From NCBI GenBank assembly GCA_014529385.2, contig CM043969.1, positions 70,782,676-70,835,175 of the forward strand: a DNA stretch of 52,500 bases, read 5' to 3'. A program made the translations under genes and the position numbers. The stretch is from Adiantum capillus-veneris (Eukaryota; Streptophyta; Polypodiopsida; Polypodiales; Pteridaceae). Positions 47,649 through 52,500 of this stretch are shown here, in pieces. Positions within the stretch are counted from its first letter, which is position 1, and each line of letters starts with the position of its first letter. Under the pieces are notes generated by a model that made no database searches, was not told the origin of the DNA, and worked only from the letters and a program-made list of their open reading frames with translations.

Positions 47649-47812
47649 GGGAAAGATTTGACTAGAAAGCCAACTCACGACTCTACAAGCTGTGGTCAAA
47701 CCTGCGACATTTGGACCAAACGTGCAATGCATGCTACTATGCTACGCGCACACATCAGCGAGAGATCGTAAGGTTGCTCTTAATATCTCATATAAAAATG
47801 GTCCCCCCTCTT

Positions 47813-47814
47813 CC

Positions 47815-47845
<31 letters not shown>

Positions 47846-47848
47846 AAA
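47813..47848. repeat. Poly(C) then poly(A) tract
   Basis: 23 C followed directly by 13 A, ~200 bp from the previous tract and also in the intron. Confidence 0.95.
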
Positions 47849-48117
47849 GCGCAGTGACCGGCATAATCACCCCCCTAGCACGCATACAAGCATGTCGATA
47901 ATTAACCATAGCCGACAAGGTCAATCACCTTTGTGAAACTTCTCTCTCTCTCTCTCTCTCCCTCTCCGTTCCCTTCACCATATGTCGTAGGCCAAGCCAC
48001 CACACCATCATGAGTGCTCTCCCCTGATGCTGCATACTGCAATGCAAACGACCGCGTCCCATCAAACCACATAAAAAGAAATCTCTCTCCCTTTGTCCAC
48101 GTTTCCGACCACACATG

Positions 48118-48153
<36 letters not shown>

Positions 48154-48197
48154 GTGAACAAGATTAGACATACCTAGGCAGCTACATACGTTCACCA

Positions 48198-48229
<32 letters not shown>

Positions 48230-48237
48230 CGGGGTAC

Positions 48238-48826
48238 CTTCTTCAAGAGGTAGTGCCCCTTCTTGTATGTAATTGGTAAGCAGCAGTCGGCTTTGACAGC
48301 TCGTGTAGAGAGCGATTCTGGGTAAGCTAAGTTTGTCGGCGACACTCTGCGAAGGGCCAGTCATGAAGAAGTCGGAGATGAGGCAGGTGATGGGCGGATC
48401 GTGGGGCTGCAGCAGCAGCTGTTCCATTTGTGGGGCGAGGCTGTCGAGGGCTCTGGAGAAGAGCTCCATGACGCCCGGGCCACCACCATAAAAGGGGCTC
48501 AGCTCAGTCATGGCCATCTGAATCCTCCTTATATCGAGCTTTATGCCCTCCTTTGCGACAGCACTACCGGTACTACTCTGCTTTCCATCATGATGCAGGG
48601 GATCGTTGCTGGAGACATCGGAGGTGGGCGCTGCTGATTGCCGCTGCTGAGAGATTATGTCGAGGAAGGTGATGGTGAAGCCCTCCTGGGCGGCCAGCCT
48701 CTTGCAGAAACGCATCATGGGGTTGATGTGGCCTTGCGCAGGCAAGGCCACCGCCAGTGCATGGTGCAGCCTCCTCCTGGGCTCATCACCTGCCTCACTA
48801 TAAGCTGCCATGGCAAAAACCTTCAC
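48238..48826 (-). CDS. UDP-glycosyltransferase (family 1 UGT), exon 1
   Basis: N-terminal, acceptor-binding half. ALPAQGHINPMMRF contains the catalytic His (residue 33); ITCLISDFF contains the partner Asp (residue 152). I chose the ATG at 48826; the Met six codons in (48811) is equally possible, and both leave the core intact. There is no signal peptide, so the enzyme is probably cytosolic, as is usual. The insert at about residues 59-92 is Ser/Gln/His-rich and likely a loop. The exon ends at GAAGAAG|GTACC. If translated on past the donor, the frame runs into a Ser-Leu microsatellite repeat, which confirms the intron. This exon is visibly richer in G+C than exon 2. Confidence 0.93.
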
Positions 48827-49116
48827 GCTCTTACTCTCATCAGAGCTTCAAATTCAATGGGGCGTTCAGAATAAATCAGGGTAAGGTGTACGTAGGAAAG
48901 GGCACATGGTCCCAGTGTTCGGGAAAGGTGTAAGCCGTGTGCCTCGGGCCCTCAGCTTAGCCGGTTGCAAATGATTGTAAGGAGAAGAAAAACCGGCAAA
49001 ATATACAAGAAAATAGTTCAAATATTGAAATTTCTTCTAGCATTTCCAGTCAGGAGGAGGAAACAAGGTGAGGAGAGACTAAGAGGCCTGCTAGATTAAA
49101 AGGGGATGTGTAAACA

Positions 49117-49139
49117 CCCCCCCCCCCCAAAAAAAAAAA
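49117..49139. repeat. Poly(C) then poly(A) tract
   Basis: 12 C followed by 11 A, first unit of the 269-bp duplication. Confidence 0.95.
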
Positions 49140-49199
49140 CGTCTTGCAAGTAGTTGCATCTCGATGCTGTGCTCTAGCAGCATGACGACATAGGAGGAC

Positions 49200-49245
<46 letters not shown>

Positions 49246-49386
49246 GTAAGGAGAAGAAAAAATCGGCAAAATATACAAGAAAATAGTTCAAATCTTGAAA
49301 TTTCTTCTGACATTTCCAGTCAGAAGGAGGAAACAAGGTGAGGAGACACTAAGAGGACTGCTAGATTAAAAGGGGATGTGTAAACA

Positions 49387-49421
49387 CCCCCCCCCCCCCC
49401 CCCCCCTAAAAAAAAAAAAAA
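49387..49421. repeat. Poly(C) then poly(A) tract
   Basis: 20 C, one T, 14 A, second unit of the 269-bp duplication; the tracts have grown apart in length since the duplication. Confidence 0.95.
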
Positions 49422-49479
49422 CGTGTTGCAAGTAGTTGCATCTCTATGGTGTGCTCTAGCAGCACGACAACAAAGGAGG

Positions 49480-49515
<36 letters not shown>

Positions 49516-49539
49516 GTAAATAGGTGCAATAAAGGGAGA

Positions 49540-49692
49540 GAAAGAGAAGAATAAGACGAAGAAGAGTATTTTAATGTCGTGGGAAACTATCCCAAGAGAC
49601 CTTAAAGATCTGTCGGACAAGGAGAGTTGAACTCAAGACCTGTTATTCAAGAGGGGAATGGCATAACAAATCTACCACACTTGGGGTGCTAG
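49540..49692 (-). mobile_element. Possible tRNA-derived SINE
   Basis: On the minus strand a tRNA-like head can be read: GTGTGGTAGATTTG (A-box-like, plus 49667-49680), CCCTCTTGAATAACAGG (anticodon-arm-like), then TTGAGTTCAACTC (B-box-like, plus 49623-49635; compare GGTTCGANNCC). A body ending in a TC-rich tail toward 49520 follows. The boxes are imperfect and no target duplication was found. Confidence 0.35.
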
Positions 49693-49990
49693 AAAAGTTA
49701 TACCATTTTCCTTCTTTTACTAGTGTGCACGTACACACACACACACACACCTAAAGAAGAGAGAGAGAGACAGAGAGGCCAACGTAGGTGGTCGACCACA
49801 CTGGTGGAGTACCTACAATCACATGGAATTTTTGTTGTCTGTTAATATAAAATTGCATCCATTATACATACATGATCACAAATGGTTGTTATATATGAAT
49901 AGCTCCACCTATATACTATATACTATACTGGGTCTACGTTGTCTTATTAAGGCAAATCTGGCGAGATCCTGCTGCTCGCCTCTACCTGCT

Positions 49991-50155
49991 CGCCAAGTCA
50001 GCATGCCACTGTGGCGTCTCCCCATCATCCTCTTGCGTAATCCCCTCCCCCTCGTCCTCGCACCCCTCGTGTCCATCGCTGTCAGCCTTGTCATCATCGC
50101 CACAGGCCTCCTCACCTTGCTCGTTAGCCCAACCTGCGAAGTCGACAGCAGAAAA
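49991..50155 (+). CDS. Exon-like GC-rich hydrophobic stretch (hypothetical)
   Basis: Within a plus-strand frame that is open from 49823 to 50248, the codons from about 49991 have C in most third positions and encode a strongly hydrophobic peptide (ATG at 50002: MPLWRLPIILLRN, then LAPLVSIAVSLVIIATGLLTLLV), one or two membrane segments. Composition contrasts sharply with the AT-rich surroundings and resembles UGT exon 1. The opposite strand also has an open, acidic frame here. I do not recognise the protein. It could be the first exon of a membrane protein or a gene fragment. Confidence 0.25.
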
Positions 50156-50436
50156 AACTCCGCACACACACACACAAACACACAGCAATCAAAACAGCAT
50201 ACGAGATGTTATCGCAATTCTCTTCGGCTCACATTGTTAACCCATTGAACCTGATTCTCATGGCACTCTACACCTCCAAGCCTCATCGTCATCAACCTGA
50301 GCAATACGCAGTACCTACCATCAAATCCATGCGAACCCCTGTCCTCTATTGTTTCCGCCGCAGTATCTTTACAAACGAGTGAACGACGACAATCAAAGAG
50401 AGAGAAGGGAAAAAATCTCACGGGGAGAGGCACACG

Positions 50437-50440
<4 letters not shown>

Positions 50441-50479
<39 letters not shown>
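50441..50479. repeat. (GA)n microsatellite
   Basis: About 19 GA units. Confidence 0.95.
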
Positions 50480-50483
<4 letters not shown>

Positions 50484-51150
50484 ATTCTATCTAGCTTTCA
50501 AAAAACCTTGCAGTATCTTCCTTGATTCCCTCAAAACTAATGCATTCAAAATTGTGGGGACATACTAGCTCCACCTATACAATAAGGTGAAAGGGACACA
50601 CTGTATATTAACATTTTAAAATACAAAGAAATAAAATAAAGAGACATTGATAAAATACTATTTTAATGCTTTCATGAAAAAAGAATGATTTAATAAGCAT
50701 ATGATGCAATAAAACAAGTGAAAGGCTAACGACGATGGCTTTATAAAACAATAAGAAAGTGATAAAATCATTAGGTTGAGTTTAACTAGAATTATATAAG
50801 GTGAAGTAGTGTTCAAGAATGTCTCTTTTATTGAACGATTAAATGTCCTTCTCGCGAAGAAGCAAACCAAAAATACTTTTTTTTTTTGAAATTTATAAGA
50901 TTTTTGAACTAAGTTTTGACATCATTGCACTGATTTTTCTTTTCTTTACCATGGTTTGCTCATATATATGTGTGTGTGTGTGTGTAAATAGATAAATAAA
51001 TAAATAAATTTACATATATAATAAAAAAAACTCATTTACATATATTATATATTTTACTTATTTATATTGTGTGTGTATGTATGTGTGTGTGTGTGTGTAT
51101 AGAACTTACTACAATTACGCAAGGTGAAATTTCACTTCTATCTATCTATA
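50480..51150. other. AT-rich interval with (TG)n and (AAAT)n runs
   Basis: No gene. (TG)n at about 50970-50985 and 51070-51100, (AAAT)n at about 50990-51010, and a T-run at 50878-50887. Confidence 0.7.
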
Positions 51151-51570
51151 CTCTTTATAACACAACTTAAGATTTTCAAGGAAGGAGAGACCCTCCACAT
51201 GTCACACTCTGCTTCATTTCAAAGAGAACCTTTTGAAAATTTTAATTTGAACTCCAAAAGTGAAAGGTAAGTACTAAGATGGTAAAAAATGAAAAGGTTT
51301 CTCAATCTATCAATGTAAAGTCAAAGGAACTCCTATATCTATACTGTATATAATCTGTACTCTTTATAACACAACTTAAAATTTTCAAGGAAGAAGAGAC
51401 CCTCCACATGTCACACTTTGTTTCATTTAAAAGAGAACCTTTTGAAAATTTTATTTTGACCTCCAAAAGTGAAGGGTAAGTACTAAGATGGTAGAAAATG
51501 AAAAGGCGTCTTAGTCCTATCAATGTAAGGTCAAAGGAACTCCTACATCTAATCTATACTGTATATAATG
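51151..51570 (-). repeat. 209-bp tandem pair, inverted relative to the 2-4 kb repeats
   Basis: 'ctctttataacacaacttaa' at 51151 recurs at 51360; 'gagaccctccacatgtcaca' and 'gtaagtactaagatggta' repeat with the same spacing. The reverse complement of each unit resembles the blocks at 1848-1930, 1958-2043 and 4104-4189. A shorter echo of its end ('ctatactgtatataatgcat') recurs at about 51553 and 51625. Confidence 0.85.
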
Positions 51571-51839
51571 CATCTTAAATATTTTAAAGAAAAAGAAGGT
51601 CAAGTCAAAGGAACTCCTATATCTATACTGTATATAATGCATCTTAAATAAATGCATCTTAAATATTTTAAAGAAGGAGAAGGTCACTCACTGGTTAGCT
51701 TCAAATATTTTAAAGTGTTACTCATTGGTTCACTTTAAATGTTTTTACAAAACATCTAATCTAAAGTGCAAAAGTGAAGGGGTAAAACTGTTGGAATGAC
51801 CATTTGGCAATCCTTTTGACAATGAAAAGTCAAAAGACT

Positions 51840-52500
51840 TATTTCTTCTCTTCTGCCAAAAGACTTTTCACTTACACAAGAGGGTATATGTATCATGTTA
51901 AATATGCCCCATAGAAAAAAGGTAAATTGAAGGGGAATTTTATTACTCAATGCAAATTTGACTTTTGAATTTGAAGATATATTTGGAAAAAAAATTCAAA
52001 GGGATTTTTTCGAGACCAATATTGATATTATATTTAAAAAAATTATTTTTTTTCTTTTGCCAAAAGACTTTTCACTTACACAAGAGGGTAAATGTATCAT
52101 GTTAAATATGTCTCATAGAAAAAAAGGTAAATTGAAAGGGAATTTTATTGCTCAATGCAAATTTGATTTTTTGAATTTGAAGATATATTTGGGAAAAAAA
52201 TTCAAAAGGATTTTTTCAAGACCAACATTGATATTATATTAAAAGAATTATTTCTTTTCTTTTACCAAAAGACTTTTCACTTACACAAGAGGGTAAATGT
52301 ATCATGTTAAATATGTCTCATTGAAAAAAGGTAAATTGAAGGGGAATTTTACTGCTCAATGCAAATTTGACTTTTGAATTTGAAGATATATTTGGGAAAA
52401 AAATTCAAAGGGATTTTTTCAAGACCAATATTGATATTATATTAAAATAATTATTTCTTTTCTTTTGCCAAAAGACTTTTCACTTACACAAGAGGGTAAA
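51840..52500. repeat. 204-bp satellite-like tandem array, open at the window end
   Basis: The landmark AGACTTTTCACTTACACAAG occurs at 51861, 52065, 52270 and 52473, so the period is 203-205 bp. Units are nearly identical, with changes mainly in A/T-run lengths. Three units are complete and the fourth runs off the window. The 94-codon frame at 51958-52242 is simply a translation of the repeat. Confidence 0.95.

Larger units (their letters stand above)
46675..48237 (-). other. UGT intron (1563 bp)
   Basis: Donor GTACCCCG (48237 downward) and acceptor TGTGCAG (ending 46675), phase 1. A single intron near the middle of the coding region is common in plant UGTs. It carries a (TC)n tract 8 bases after the donor (plus-strand GA run 48203-48229), further TC/AC tracts at about 47941-47960 and 48119-48150, and two C-run/A-run pairs. 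No other gene is seen inside; the short frames there are low complexity. Confidence 0.88.
48977..49514. repeat. 269-bp tandem duplication upstream of the UGT gene
   Basis: Units 48977-49245 and 49246-49514 share the same order: 'gtaaggagaagaaaaa', 'caaaatatacaagaaaatag', 'ggaggaaacaaggtgaggag', a C-run/A-run (49117-49139 and 49387-49421), 'ttgcaagtagttgcatctc', 'tgctctagcagca' and a (GA)n tract (about 49205-49242 and 49481-49513). It begins ~150 bp upstream of the UGT start, so it occupies the promoter side. Confidence 0.93.

Noticed and set aside
47742-47924. Gly-rich frame on the minus strand
   Set aside because: Produced by the C/A homopolymer tract in the UGT intron.
51958-52242. 94-codon open frame
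   Set aside because: It spans more than one unit of the 204-bp tandem repeat; the peptide repeats itself and has no domain.

Overview
This is plant nuclear DNA. The evidence is a UDP-glycosyltransferase gene with the plant PSPG signature and one phase-conserving intron, plus several plant-type retroelements (Ty1/copia with a tRNA-iMet primer site, Ty3/gypsy of Tat/Athila type, an L1-type LINE with a zf-RVT tail). The very long (TC)n(AC)n microsatellites, poly(C)/poly(A) runs and dense decayed transposons suggest a large, repeat-rich genome. A fern is my best guess, but the window does not prove it.

Layout. 1-4.2 kb is a tandem duplication of a ~2.06 kb unit packed with compound microsatellites. 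4.2-11.9 kb is mostly AT-rich and gene-free; it holds two LTR candidates (4926-5339 minus, from 11140 plus) and a 5S-rRNA-like internal promoter (6069-6130). 11.9-15.86 kb is a GC-rich, broken LINE on the minus strand. 15.86-25.74 kb is a Ty3/gypsy element on the plus strand with LTR, PBS, leader, gag, protease, RT, RNase H and two tandem integrase zinc-binding modules; the integrase core and 3' LTR are missing. 26.3-29.4 kb is a broken, possibly intron-containing reading frame of unknown family. 29.7-34.8 kb and 35.02-39.65 kb are two same-family copia elements in opposite orientation, 213 bp apart; the second has a perfect 5-bp target duplication. 39.7-43 kb is a heavily decayed Ty3 element on the minus strand with a ~110-bp palindromic tandem array inside it. 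44-44.8 kb is a fragment of another copia integrase. 45.76-48.83 kb is the only intact host gene, a two-exon UDP-glycosyltransferase on the minus strand. Its upstream side carries a 269-bp tandem duplication, a possible tRNA-derived SINE and one GC-rich hydrophobic exon-like stretch. 51.15-52.5 kb holds a 209-bp tandem pair and a 204-bp satellite-like array running off the end.

Only the glycosyltransferase looks functional. All transposon reading frames carry stops, frameshifts or lost catalytic residues. Many low-complexity frames in the microsatellites (SLSLSL / THTHTH / RERERE) are not genes. The most unusual signals are a 22-bp perfect palindrome in the Ty3 leader, its doubled integrase zinc-binding domain and unrecognised N-terminal Gag region, the long inverted copia pair, the hairpin-bearing tandem array, the unknown 26.3-29.4 kb protein family, and a repeat family present in opposite orientations at the two ends of the window.
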